A stretch of DNA of 64,000 nucleotides from Mesorhizobium koreense (lineage in GTDB: Bacteria; Pseudomonadota; Alphaproteobacteria; Rhizobiales; Rhizobiaceae): contig NZ_CP134228.1 in the NCBI RefSeq assembly GCF_031656215.1, positions 4,483,001-4,547,000 of the forward strand, read 5' to 3'. Under the pieces are notes generated by a model. The model was not told the DNA's origin. It saw nothing but the letters and a program-made list of their open reading frames with translations, and ran no database searches. Made by a program: the position numbers and the translations under genes. How positions within the stretch are numbered: position 1 is the first letter of the stretch; each line of letters starts with the position of its first letter. Shown one piece after another: positions 1 to 7,326 of the stretch.

Positions 1-339
1 GCAGATCGCGGCAGCCCGCATCTCCGCCCTCTTGATGCGCTACCCAGCCTTGCTCCACTCGCTCATCCCCCACTGATTTTCTCCCACGCATCTGCTGCTT
101 CCGCTCCACAGCGCATCGCCCGAGATCGAAATCGGATGGTTCGCCACGGCTTTTGGCCTCGCATCGGGAAATCGCGGACGGCGCCCTAAGAGCGCTTGAC
201 AAGTCCCGCCCGTCGCGTTCATAGTGCGAAAATAAATTCGCTAGACGAAAAACTAGCAGAATGAGAGAACAGACCGTTCCATTCGGGGATGCCGGTTCCG
301 GCACCGGAGAATGGGCGCAGTCAGGGAGGATGACTTGCG
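1..339 (+). promoter_or_regulatory. Leader and promoter of the aromatic-cleavage operon
   Basis: No convincing complete gene lies here. A sigma70-like promoter can be read as TTGACA (196-201), an 18-base spacer and CATAGT (220-225). Just downstream is the arm pair GCGAA-N6-TTCGC (226-241), followed by TTCG-N5-CGAA (237-249), a candidate repressor site. The same composite motif recurs at 4254-4280. On the minus strand an ATG at position 21 follows a purine-rich stretch and could begin a gene leaving the window, but only seven codons are visible. Confidence 0.5.
237..249. promoter_or_regulatory. Candidate operator TTCG-N5-CGAA, copy 1
   Basis: The sequence TTCGCTAGACGAA lies just downstream of the candidate -10 and is preceded by GCGAAAATAAATTCG (226-240). 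Copy 2 at 4265-4277 has the same left flank with one mismatch (GCGAAAAAAAATTCG). Two copies in front of two adjacent same-strand units suggest one local regulator. The regulator gene is not identified in the window. Confidence 0.55.
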
Positions 340-921
340 GTGAGGAGGAGTTTGCACGTCGCCGTGCTGGTCGGCAGCGCAAGGCCCGGTTCGCTGAACC
401 GGAGTCTGGCCAGGGCGTTGACGCGCCTGGCGGACGCCGAGTTCTCCTTCGCCTTCTGCCGCATTGATGACCTGCCTCTGTTCGACCAGGACATGCTGGC
501 AGCCGGCTTCCCGCCCCCGGTCGCCCGGTTCTTCGACGAAATCCAGGCGGCCGACGGCGTGCTCATCGTCACGCCCGAGCACAACCGGTCGATCACCGCG
601 CTTCTGAAGAACGCGCTCGACTGGCTGTCGCGGCCGGCCGGCGCCAATGCGTGGACGGCCAAGCCGGTGGCGATTGCCGGCGCGTCTGCCGGGCGGTTGG
701 GCACAGTTGCGGCACAGCAGCATCTGCGCGCCATCCTCGGCTATCTCGACATGCCGACCATGGGCCAGCCCGAAGTCTACCTCTATCTCACGCCCGGCCT
801 TATCTCCCCGGAAGGCGAGATCGCCGACGCGACGACGCAAGCCTTCCTGCAAGGCTACATGCGGAAATTCCATCGCTGGGTGCGCCAGCATGTCGATACG
901 ACGGCGCCCGCTCACGCCTAG
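340..921 (+). CDS. NAD(P)H-dependent FMN reductase
   Basis: A 193-residue flavodoxin-fold protein of the NADPH-dependent FMN reductase family. The N-terminal loop GSARPGSLNRSLAR (about residues 12-25) is the FMN-phosphate binding signature, and PEHNRSITALLKNALDW (about 80-96) is the family's second conserved block. It would reduce free FMN or a quinone with NAD(P)H in the cytoplasm, and may protect or feed the oxygenase encoded downstream. The start is GTG with a GGGAGG ribosome site about 9 bases upstream; a TTG at 351 after GAGGAG is an alternative. It is the first gene of the unit, 21 bases before the lyase gene. The family is confident; the exact substrate is not known. Confidence 0.85.
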   Translation: MRRSLHVAVLVGSARPGSLNRSLARALTRLADAEFSFAFCRIDDLPLFDQDMLAAGFPPPVARFFDEIQAADGVLIVTPEHNRSITALLKNALDWLSRPAGANAWTAKPVAIAGASAGRLGTVAAQQHLRAILGYLDMPTMGQPEVYLYLTPGLISPEGEIADATTQAFLQGYMRKFHRWVRQHVDTTAPAHA

Positions 922-942
922 ACCGCAGAAAAGAGAAGAAGA

Positions 943-1755
943 ATGAAGATCGGCAAACAGGACGCCCCGTTCCAGTCTATCTGCACCTCCAACCCCGAAA
1001 CCATCGTCGTGCGCGGTCATGACCTGGTCGGCGAACTGGTGGGGACGGTATCCTTCACGGACCACATCTGGTTGCTGGTCGCCGGCACGATGCCGACCGA
1101 CACGCAGCGCGCGATGCTCGACGCCACGCTGGTGGCCATTTCCGAGCATGGCCTGGTGCCGAGCGTGCAAGCGGCGCGCATGACGCTGGCCGCCGCGCCC
1201 GAGGCGCTGCAAGGCGCCGTCGCCGCCGGCCTGCTCGGCTGCGGTTCGGTGATCCTCGGCGCCGCGGAAGCGGCCGGGCTGCTGCTGCAGGCGGTCGTCG
1301 AGGAAAACGACGCCGCTGAAGGCGGCTTCGAGGCCGCGGCCTCATTCGTCGTCGAGCGCTACCGTGCACAAGGGCGTGCCATCCCCGGCTTCGGCCACCC
1401 GCTGCACAAGGGCAGCGACCCACGCGCCGAACGGCTGATCGCGGTCGCCGGCCAGCTCGGCCTTTCGGGCGGCTACACAAAGGCGGCGCAGGCGGTGGAA
1501 GGCTGCCTGCCCGGCATCGTCGGCAAGCCGCTGGTGATGAACGTGTCCGGCGCCATCCCCTGCACGCTGCTCGATGCCGGCTTTCCGCTCAAGGCGCTCA
1601 AGGGCGTGCCGCTGATCGCGCGCACCGCCAGCCTCGTCGCGCACCTGCTCGAAGAACAGACGCGCTCGATCGGCTTCATCCTGTCGCACGGCGCTGCCAG
1701 GGCCATAAGCTATGACGGACCGGCCCCGGCCGGCTTCGTCGCCAACGAGAACTGA
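943..1755 (+). CDS. Citryl-CoA lyase / citrate synthase-like protein
   Basis: A 270-residue protein of the citrate synthase superfamily, much shorter than citrate synthase (about 430). That size matches citryl-CoA lyase-type proteins. The block GFGHPLHKGSDPRAERL (about 146-162) carries the conserved catalytic histidine region. Such enzymes make or break a C-C bond next to a CoA thioester, for example citryl-CoA to acetyl-CoA plus oxaloacetate. It lies between a flavin reductase and a class III CoA-transferase, so a thioester formed by the latter is its likely substrate. A purine-rich AGAAGAAG precedes the ATG. The precise substrate is unknown; a tricarboxylic ring-fission product is an inference. 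Confidence 0.8.
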   Translation: MKIGKQDAPFQSICTSNPETIVVRGHDLVGELVGTVSFTDHIWLLVAGTMPTDTQRAMLDATLVAISEHGLVPSVQAARMTLAAAPEALQGAVAAGLLGCGSVILGAAEAAGLLLQAVVEENDAAEGGFEAAASFVVERYRAQGRAIPGFGHPLHKGSDPRAERLIAVAGQLGLSGGYTKAAQAVEGCLPGIVGKPLVMNVSGAIPCTLLDAGFPLKALKGVPLIARTASLVAHLLEEQTRSIGFILSHGAARAISYDGPAPAGFVANEN

Positions 1756-1771
1756 ACAGTCGGGGCATTTC

Positions 1772-2962
1772 ATGACACGGGTACTGGACGGAATCCGCAT
1801 CGTCGAACAGGGCACTTTCATCACCGGGCCGTGCTCGGCGATGATGCTCGCCGATCTCGGCGCCGACGTCATCAAGGTCGAGGCCAAGGGCAACGGCGAC
1901 CCCTACCGAAGCTTCAAGAAAGGCTTCTACAGCGCGCATTTCCAGGCCTATAATCGCAACAAGCGCGCCATCGGACTGGACCTCAAGGACAAGACCGACC
2001 GCGACGTCTTCTACGCGCTGGTGGCGCAGTCGGACGTCTATATCCAGAACTTCCGGCCGGGTGCCGCCGCACGCATCGGCGCCGACTACGAGACGCTCTC
2101 CGGCATCAACCCGAAGCTGATCTACTGCTCGATCAGCGGCTTCGGGCCGGACGGCCCCTATGCGCAGCGGCCGGTCTACGATTCTGTCGCGCAGGCAGTC
2201 AGCGGCTTCCTGAGCGTCGCGATCGACCCCGAACAGCCGCGCTTCATCGGGCCGGCGCTGGCCGACGCGATCACCGGCATCTACGCCGCGCTCGGCATCT
2301 CGGCCGCCCTTCTGGAACGCGCCCGCACCGGCAAGGGCAAGCGCATCGACATTTCCATGCTGGAAGCGATGACGCATTTCGCGGTCGAGCCGTTCATGGG
2401 CTATTTCGCGCTCGGCGAGGAACCGAGCGGCGTCGACCGGCCGCGCCTGGCGCAGGCCTACATCATGCGCTGCCGCGACGGGAAGCTGTTCGCCTTCCAT
2501 CTGTCGTCCATCGAAAAATTCTGGGACGCATTGGTAGAGGCGGTAGAAACGCCCAGCCTGAAGACCGACCCGCGCTTTGCCACGCGTCTTGCCCGCATCG
2601 ACAATTACGATGCTCTGAACGCCGCGCTCAACGCCATCTTCGCCACGTGCGAGCGCAGCGAATGGGCCGAGCGCTTCTCCCGGTTCGACGTGCCCTTCGC
2701 GCCGATCAATTCCATATCCGACGCGGTGTCGGACCCGCAGGCGCTGCACATGGGCATGTTCGTGCCAGTCGAGGGCCGCATCGAGGGCGCGCATCGCTCG
2801 GTGCGGCCGGCCCATACGTTCGACGGCGTGCGCGCCGACACCGTGGTCGCGGCCCCGGTCGTCGACCAGCATGGCGAGGCGATCCGCGCCGCGTTGGCCA
2901 GGGCGCCGGACGCCTGGCCGCAAAGGCAAGCAGAAACGCTGCCGTCCGCGCAACTGGCCTAG
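1772..2962 (+). CDS. Class III (CaiB/BaiF) CoA-transferase
   Basis: A 396-residue family III CoA-transferase. The N-terminus VLDGIRIVEQGTFITGP is the typical Rossmann-like opening. The segment ALADAITGIYAALG (about 167-180) holds the aspartate that forms the aspartyl-CoA anhydride intermediate in this family. GKGKRIDISMLEAM follows, as in formyl-CoA and carnitine CoA-transferases. It transfers CoA between carboxylic acids in the cytoplasm. I chose the ATG at 1772, because residues encoded from an upstream start at 1712 overlap the lyase gene and are not family-like. With the lyase gene upstream and LigBA downstream, it probably activates a carboxylate from ring cleavage. The donor and acceptor are unknown. 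Confidence 0.88.
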   Translation: MTRVLDGIRIVEQGTFITGPCSAMMLADLGADVIKVEAKGNGDPYRSFKKGFYSAHFQAYNRNKRAIGLDLKDKTDRDVFYALVAQSDVYIQNFRPGAAARIGADYETLSGINPKLIYCSISGFGPDGPYAQRPVYDSVAQAVSGFLSVAIDPEQPRFIGPALADAITGIYAALGISAALLERARTGKGKRIDISMLEAMTHFAVEPFMGYFALGEEPSGVDRPRLAQAYIMRCRDGKLFAFHLSSIEKFWDALVEAVETPSLKTDPRFATRLARIDNYDALNAALNAIFATCERSEWAERFSRFDVPFAPINSISDAVSDPQALHMGMFVPVEGRIEGAHRSVRPAHTFDGVRADTVVAAPVVDQHGEAIRAALARAPDAWPQRQAETLPSAQLA

Positions 2963-2995
2963 CCGGCGCGACGCAGACAGGGAGGAGGAAACCTT

Positions 2996-3856
2996 ATGGC
3001 AAAGCTGGCAGCGGTGCTCGCCACCACGCACCACCCGTTCTATCTCAAGGCCACCACCGCGCCGGCCGACCAGCAGATTCCGGAAGCGCCCGAGTGGAAG
3101 CGCAAGGTGGAAGCCTACCGAGAGACACTGACCAGGGCGGAGCCGGAAATCCTGGTGATGGTCGGCGCCGACCATTTCCACCAGTTCTTCCTCGACAACT
3201 ACCCGCAGTTCCTGATCGGCAAGGCGCCGCGCTACGACGCAACCTTCTACAACGAGGAGCGCGAGTTCGGCATTCCGAAATACGTGCTGGAGGGTCACGA
3301 GGACCTGTCGCGCTTCATGCACAGGGGGCTGCTCGACCGCGGCTTCGATTTCGCCTTTTCCGACGAGCTGAAGCTCGACCACTCCATCATCTGCCCGATC
3401 ATCACCACACGCCCGCAGGCGGACCTGCCGGTGGTGCCGATCTACACCAACATCTTCGCGCCGCCCCTGCCCTCGCCCAAACGCTTCTGGGACCTCGGCC
3501 GCGCCATCCGCGAAATCATCGACGAATATCCTTCCGACAAGCGCATCGCCGCCATCGGCAGCGGCCACCTGTCGCTGGAACTCGGCGGACCGCGCCAGTT
3601 CCGCGAGACGGGACCGGACCCGGAGTTCGACCGCCAGGCGATCGAATGGCTTTCCACCGGCAATATCGAGGCCATCTTAGCCAACGTCACCCATGAGAGC
3701 ATGGCCAGAAGCGGCAACGCCACGCACGGCTTCATGGACCTGATCCTGATGATGGGCATCGCCGGCCCGATCAAGGCCGTCTACGCCGACAGCCTCAGCC
3801 TTTTTCACACGATGGAAGCCTACATCACCTGGTATCCGGAAGGAGCCACGCAATGA
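2996..3856 (+). CDS. Extradiol ring-cleavage dioxygenase, LigB-type catalytic subunit
   Basis: A 286-residue protein of the LigB superfamily (class III extradiol dioxygenases such as protocatechuate 4,5-dioxygenase beta subunit and gallate dioxygenase). The two early histidines in ATTHHPF (about 9-15) and a later conserved ADHFHQFF (about 58-65) fit the iron-binding and acid-base histidines; GSGHLSLEL (about 187-195) is the conserved late block. It would open a catechol-type ring next to a hydroxyl group using Fe(II) and O2. A strong GGAGGAGG precedes the ATG. The stop overlaps the LigA-type gene by four bases (ATGA), so the subunits are probably translated together. The substrate (protocatechuate, gallate or another catechol) cannot be read from sequence. 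Confidence 0.88.
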   Translation: MAKLAAVLATTHHPFYLKATTAPADQQIPEAPEWKRKVEAYRETLTRAEPEILVMVGADHFHQFFLDNYPQFLIGKAPRYDATFYNEEREFGIPKYVLEGHEDLSRFMHRGLLDRGFDFAFSDELKLDHSIICPIITTRPQADLPVVPIYTNIFAPPLPSPKRFWDLGRAIREIIDEYPSDKRIAAIGSGHLSLELGGPRQFRETGPDPEFDRQAIEWLSTGNIEAILANVTHESMARSGNATHGFMDLILMMGIAGPIKAVYADSLSLFHTMEAYITWYPEGATQ

Positions 3857-4218
3857 GCAGGTATTACGTCAACAAGTTCCTCTTCACCGTCGATCGCGAC
3901 CCGGAACTTCTGCGCCGCTACAAGGAAGATCCACGCGCGCTGGTGACCAGCTGGGAGCAAGCAATCGGGCCGCAACTCAACAGCGTCGAGTTCTCCACGG
4001 TCAACGGCTTCACCGACGCCGAGCGCGAGGCGCTCATCAACCATGACATCGTCGCGCTGTTCGAGATGGGCGCGCACTTCTTCCTGTCGCTCACCATCTT
4101 CATCGCCATCTACGATCAGGACTGGACGGCGAAATACGGCCCGCTCTCTTTCCAGCGCGACTTCGCCAAGCGCCTCGCCCATTGGGAGGGTCGCGACTAT
4201 CCGCCGGTCGGCGAATAG
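3853..4218 (+). CDS. Extradiol dioxygenase, LigA-type small subunit
   Basis: A 121-residue all-helical protein of the LigA family, the alpha subunit that caps the active site of protocatechuate 4,5-dioxygenase-like enzymes. Typical features are YYVNKFLFTVDRDPELLRRY at the start and a mid-protein LTDAERxAL-like segment, here FTDAEREALINHDIVALFEMGAH (split across about 55-77). The start overlaps the LigB-type stop codon (ATGA, 3853-3856), implying translational coupling and a fixed ratio of subunits. No other ring-fission pathway gene (LigI, LigJ or LigK type) follows, which is why the CoA-transferase and lyase upstream attract attention. Confidence 0.85.
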   Translation: MSRYYVNKFLFTVDRDPELLRRYKEDPRALVTSWEQAIGPQLNSVEFSTVNGFTDAEREALINHDIVALFEMGAHFFLSLTIFIAIYDQDWTAKYGPLSFQRDFAKRLAHWEGRDYPPVGE

Positions 4219-4393
4219 CCGTACCGGAAAGAATAACCCCAAATCGGCGTTTAGCGAAAAAAAATTCGTTGAACGAAAAGTGGAAAGCAGTATGATGGTT
4301 ATAATGGGAGGAGACTGTCGCCGGCAGACAAGCGTACCCGCTTGTGCGCCACGGCCATGCTCTTCCCGTTGCCAGACGGGAGGATGAAGGCCG
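4219..4393 (+). promoter_or_regulatory. Promoter region of the first NitT/TauT-type transporter operon
   Basis: This 175-base gap holds a second copy of the composite motif seen at 226-249: GCGAAAAAAAATTCG (4254-4268) running into TTCGTTGAACGAA (4265-4277), a perfect palindrome around one central base. A promoter TTGAAC (4269-4274), 16-base spacer, TATGAT (4291-4296) overlaps it, so a bound repressor would cover the -35 box. TATAAT at 4300-4305 is an alternative -10. The transporter therefore probably has its own regulated promoter as well as possible read-through. Confidence 0.6.
4265..4277. promoter_or_regulatory. Candidate operator TTCG-N5-CGAA, copy 2
   Basis: TTCGTTGAACGAA is palindromic apart from its central base and overlaps the candidate -35 box. 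It is the partner of the site at 237-249; the two copies also share the AT-rich left flank. Confidence 0.58.
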
Positions 4394-5182
4394 ATGGAAA
4401 GCGAAAGACTGCGGATTTCCGATCTACACTGCGGCTACGTCACGCCGGAGCGCGGGTTCGTGCCAGCCGTCGGCGGAATCGACCTCTCGCTGAAGAGCGA
4501 CGAGTTCGTGTCGATCATCGGCCCCAGCGGCTGCGGCAAATCCACCCTGTTCAACGTCATTGCCGGCCTGCTTGCGCCCAATTCGGGTGAAGTCGCCCTC
4601 GACGGCAGGAAGATCGTCGGCCAACCCGGCCACGTCGCCTACATGATGCAGCGCGACCTGCTTCTGCCCTGGCGCACCGTGCTCGACAATGTCGTGCTCG
4701 GCCCCGAGCTTGCGGGGCGTTCGATGCCGGAGGCGCGCAACCGCGCCCTGGCGCTGCTGCGCCGCTTCGGGCTGGAAGGCTATGAGAACTCCTATCCCTC
4801 GGCGCTGTCGGGCGGCATGCGCCAGCGCGCGGCACTCCTGCGCACCATCGTGTGCGACCGCTCCGTCGTGCTGCTCGACGAACCGTTCGGCGCGCTCGAT
4901 GCACTGACCAGGGCCACGATGCACGAATGGCTGCTCGGCATCCAGCGCGAGTTCCGCCAGACCATGATCCTGATCACCCACGACCCGGATGAAGCCGTCT
5001 ACCTGTCGGACCGCGTCTATGTCGCCACGCCGCGGCCGATGCGCTTTGCAGGCATCGTGCCCGTCGACCTGCCTTACGAGCGCACCAGCGACGTCAACCT
5101 GACACCGGAATTCGCGCGCCACAAGAGAGAGGTCCTCGCCCTGCTTCGCGGAGACGCCGAAGCCTCGACGGCCCTGCACTGA
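4394..5182 (+). CDS. ABC transporter ATP-binding protein, NitT/TauT (SsuB/TauB) type
   Basis: A 262-residue ABC ATPase. Walker A GPSGCGKST is at 43-51, the Q-loop glutamine near 86, the signature LSGGM at 138-142, Walker B VVLLDEP at 158-164 and the switch histidine near 196. The single-domain length and the MQRDLLLPWRTVLDNV segment match the nitrate/sulfonate/taurine group. It powers the permease encoded 43 bases downstream, with the binding protein of the third gene. The imported compound is probably the aromatic or its precursor, because the operon shares an operator motif with the ring-cleavage genes; that is inference. Confidence 0.92.
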   Translation: MESERLRISDLHCGYVTPERGFVPAVGGIDLSLKSDEFVSIIGPSGCGKSTLFNVIAGLLAPNSGEVALDGRKIVGQPGHVAYMMQRDLLLPWRTVLDNVVLGPELAGRSMPEARNRALALLRRFGLEGYENSYPSALSGGMRQRAALLRTIVCDRSVVLLDEPFGALDALTRATMHEWLLGIQREFRQTMILITHDPDEAVYLSDRVYVATPRPMRFAGIVPVDLPYERTSDVNLTPEFARHKREVLALLRGDAEASTALH

Positions 5183-5225
5183 ACCGCCAGGCAACCGCTT
5201 CCGGAGCCCAATAGAAAGCCCCGCC

Positions 5226-6086
5226 ATGACAACCCGAACCGCAAGGTCCCCTTCCGCGCTTTCCCGCCTCGGCGATGCGGCATTGCCGCTCGGCATCATG
5301 TTCTCGCTGCTTTTGGTATGGGAGGCGGCCGTCCATCTCCTCGGCGTCAAGGCCTATGTGCTGCCGGCGCCGAGCGCCATCTTCGGCGAACTGGTGACGA
5401 GCGGCACCAAGGTGATCCTGCCGCAGCTCAAGGCCACGCTGTTCGAGACGCTCGCCGGCTACGCGCTGGCGGTCGCCATGGCGGCGGTGCTCAGCGTGCT
5501 GATCCTCTATTCCTCGGCGTTCCGGCGCGGCGTGCTGCCGCTCGTCGTCGCCTCGCAGACCGTGCCCGTCATCACCATGGCGCCGGTGCTGGTCATCTGG
5601 TTCGGCTACAACAGCCTGCCGCGCATCATCATCACGGCAATCGTCGCCTTCTTCCCGCTCACCATCGCCACCGTCACGGGACTGCGCAGCCTGGAGCCGC
5701 AATTCGTGGACTTCTTCCGCTCGCTGAACGCAACGCCGGCGCAGATCTTCTTCAAGCTCCGGCTGCCGGTGGCGCTGCCGAGCATCTTCGGCGGGCTCAA
5801 GGTCGCCGCCACGCTGGCCGTGATCGGCGCCACCATCTCCGAATGGGTCGGCGCCAGCCAGGGCATCGGCTACCTGATCGCGCAGGATACCGCGCAACTC
5901 AACACCACCAGGGTCTTTGCCTCGCTCACCGTGCTCGGCATTTCCGGCATGGCCCTGTTCGGCCTGGTCGGCCTCATCGAGCGGCTGAGCATGCCATGGC
6001 TCCATAAGCGGCCATCGCTTGCCTGGCTGCGCGCCGCCCGCGCGAACGGGCCGACAACAGGGGCGTTTTTCCGCTCCCAGCTATGA
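5226..6086 (+). CDS. ABC transporter permease, SsuC/TauC type
   Basis: A 286-residue inner-membrane protein with about six hydrophobic segments starting at LGIMFSLLLVWEAAVHLLG (about 21-39). The cytoplasmic coupling loop is around FRSLNATPAQIFFKLRLPVALP, about residues 160-181, the EAA-like motif of this family. LPAPSAIFGEL after the first helix is a typical BPD_transp_1 landmark. It forms the homodimeric channel for the ATPase upstream. The ribosome site before the ATG at 5226 is weak, and the 43-base gap to the ATPase gene suggests separate initiation. Confidence 0.9.
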   Translation: MTTRTARSPSALSRLGDAALPLGIMFSLLLVWEAAVHLLGVKAYVLPAPSAIFGELVTSGTKVILPQLKATLFETLAGYALAVAMAAVLSVLILYSSAFRRGVLPLVVASQTVPVITMAPVLVIWFGYNSLPRIIITAIVAFFPLTIATVTGLRSLEPQFVDFFRSLNATPAQIFFKLRLPVALPSIFGGLKVAATLAVIGATISEWVGASQGIGYLIAQDTAQLNTTRVFASLTVLGISGMALFGLVGLIERLSMPWLHKRPSLAWLRAARANGPTTGAFFRSQL

Positions 6087-6189
6087 CGGACACCGCCCGT
6101 CTTCCACCCGACGCCGGGCGGCGCATCAAGGAAACCGGCGAAAACCATAACGCGACGCTGAGAGCGTCCAATCACAGGGGAAGGACATC

Positions 6190-7212
6190 ATGATCGCCTT
6201 GCAGAAACTGAAACCGCTGGCTTGCGCCGCCCTCGCGACACTGACCTCTACACTGGCGCTCTCCAGCCCAGCGCTGTCGGCCGAACTCACCAAGTTCCGC
6301 TATGCGCTCATCTCCAACCCCGGCATCTGGGACGCCGCGGTAATCAACGCGATGGAGCACAAGTTCTTCGCCGACGAGGGCCTGGAGGTCGAACTGATCT
6401 CCCCCAACTCGCCGGCTGACGGGCTGAAGCTGGTGGCGTCCGGCGGCGCCGAGCTTGCGACGGCGCATTCGACCGATGTCATCATCGCGCGCAGCAAGGA
6501 CCTGCCGGTCGTATCGATCGCCACCAACCACCAGATGGGCACCACCGGCGTGCTGGTTCCGGCCGAATCCGGAGTCAAGAGCCTGAAGGACCTGGAAGGC
6601 AAGAATGTCGGCGTCACCGGCATTCCGTTCAACAAGGTGATGCTGGAGCACAGCCTCAAGACGGCAGGCGCCGACCTTTCCAAAGTCAACATCGTGACCG
6701 TCGGCTTCACGCAGATGCCGCTGCTGCTTTCCAAGCGCATCGATGCGCTGGGCGACGCCATCAGCTGGGACGAGCCGCCGATCTACAACGTGCAGATCAA
6801 GAAGCCGGCCGACGATACCTCGACCTACACCTACTTCACCTTCACCGACTACGGCGTGCCGCGCTTCTACACCTTCGGGCTGGTCGGCGAGGAAGAGGCG
6901 CTGAGGAAGAATCCTGACCTCTATCGCGCATTCCTGCGCGCCTGGCGCAAGGGCGTCGAATGGATGATCGCCAACCCGGCCGAGGCGGCCGACGGGGTCA
7001 TCAAGCAGGTGCCCTCCATCTCCAAGGAGGAAGGCGTGGTCGCGCTCAAGGAAATCGCAAGGGTTTCGGTGAGCCCGGAGACGGAAGCCAACGGCATCGG
7101 CTGGCAGGATACCGGCGTTTGGGAGAAACAGGAGAAGTTCATGCTAGAGAACGGTCTGATCTCGGCCGACATCGATGTCAGCAAAGCCGTCACGAACGAC
7201 TACCTGAAATAG
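6190..7212 (+). CDS. ABC transporter substrate-binding protein (NMT1/SsuA-like)
   Basis: A 340-residue periplasmic protein. The N-terminus has lysines, a hydrophobic core and a signal peptidase I site after ALSA (about residues 30-34). The mature part starts ELTKFRYALISNPGIWDAAV and follows the NitT/TauT-type periplasmic-binding fold, with a helix-strand block SLKDLEGKNVGVTGIPF (about 128-144). It captures the substrate and delivers it to the permease. A GGGGAAGGAC ribosome site is 5-14 bases before the ATG. An overlapping pair of hairpins follows the stop codon, which often stabilises binding-protein mRNA. The ligand is unknown. Confidence 0.88.
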   Translation: MIALQKLKPLACAALATLTSTLALSSPALSAELTKFRYALISNPGIWDAAVINAMEHKFFADEGLEVELISPNSPADGLKLVASGGAELATAHSTDVIIARSKDLPVVSIATNHQMGTTGVLVPAESGVKSLKDLEGKNVGVTGIPFNKVMLEHSLKTAGADLSKVNIVTVGFTQMPLLLSKRIDALGDAISWDEPPIYNVQIKKPADDTSTYTYFTFTDYGVPRFYTFGLVGEEEALRKNPDLYRAFLRAWRKGVEWMIANPAEAADGVIKQVPSISKEEGVVALKEIARVSVSPETEANGIGWQDTGVWEKQEKFMLENGLISADIDVSKAVTNDYLK

Positions 7213-7225
7213 CTCCCGGCCCGCG

Positions 7226-7275
7226 GTGCCAGCCTTCTGGCACGGCCGGGCGGCCCTCAAGGCACCCGGCCGTGC
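7226..7275 (+). terminator. Two overlapping hairpins after the binding-protein gene
   Basis: Hairpin A is GTGCCAG (7226-7232), loop CCTT, CTGGCAC (7237-7243). Hairpin B is GCACGGCCGGG (7240-7250), a 14-base loop and CCCGGCCGTGC (7265-7275), an 11-pair stem. They share 7240-7243 and so cannot form fully together. The downstream sequence has only short T runs, so a partial terminator or mRNA-end stabiliser is more likely than a full stop. Confidence 0.55.
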
Positions 7276-7326
7276 CCCTTTCCCGCGTAAGCAAGGCGCG
7301 GGCATTCACCTGACGAGGATTTATCG

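Noticed and set aside
1-21. Start of a minus-strand gene at the left edge
   Set aside because: Only seven codons are visible; the purine-rich upstream sequence is suggestive but insufficient.
253-1212. A 319-codon minus-strand frame
   Set aside because: It is antisense to the FMN reductase and lyase genes and shows no known motif.
1676-3568. A 630-codon minus-strand open frame
   Set aside because: It lies opposite the CoA-transferase and LigB genes, which have clear family motifs; the antisense translation has none and is a high-GC artefact.
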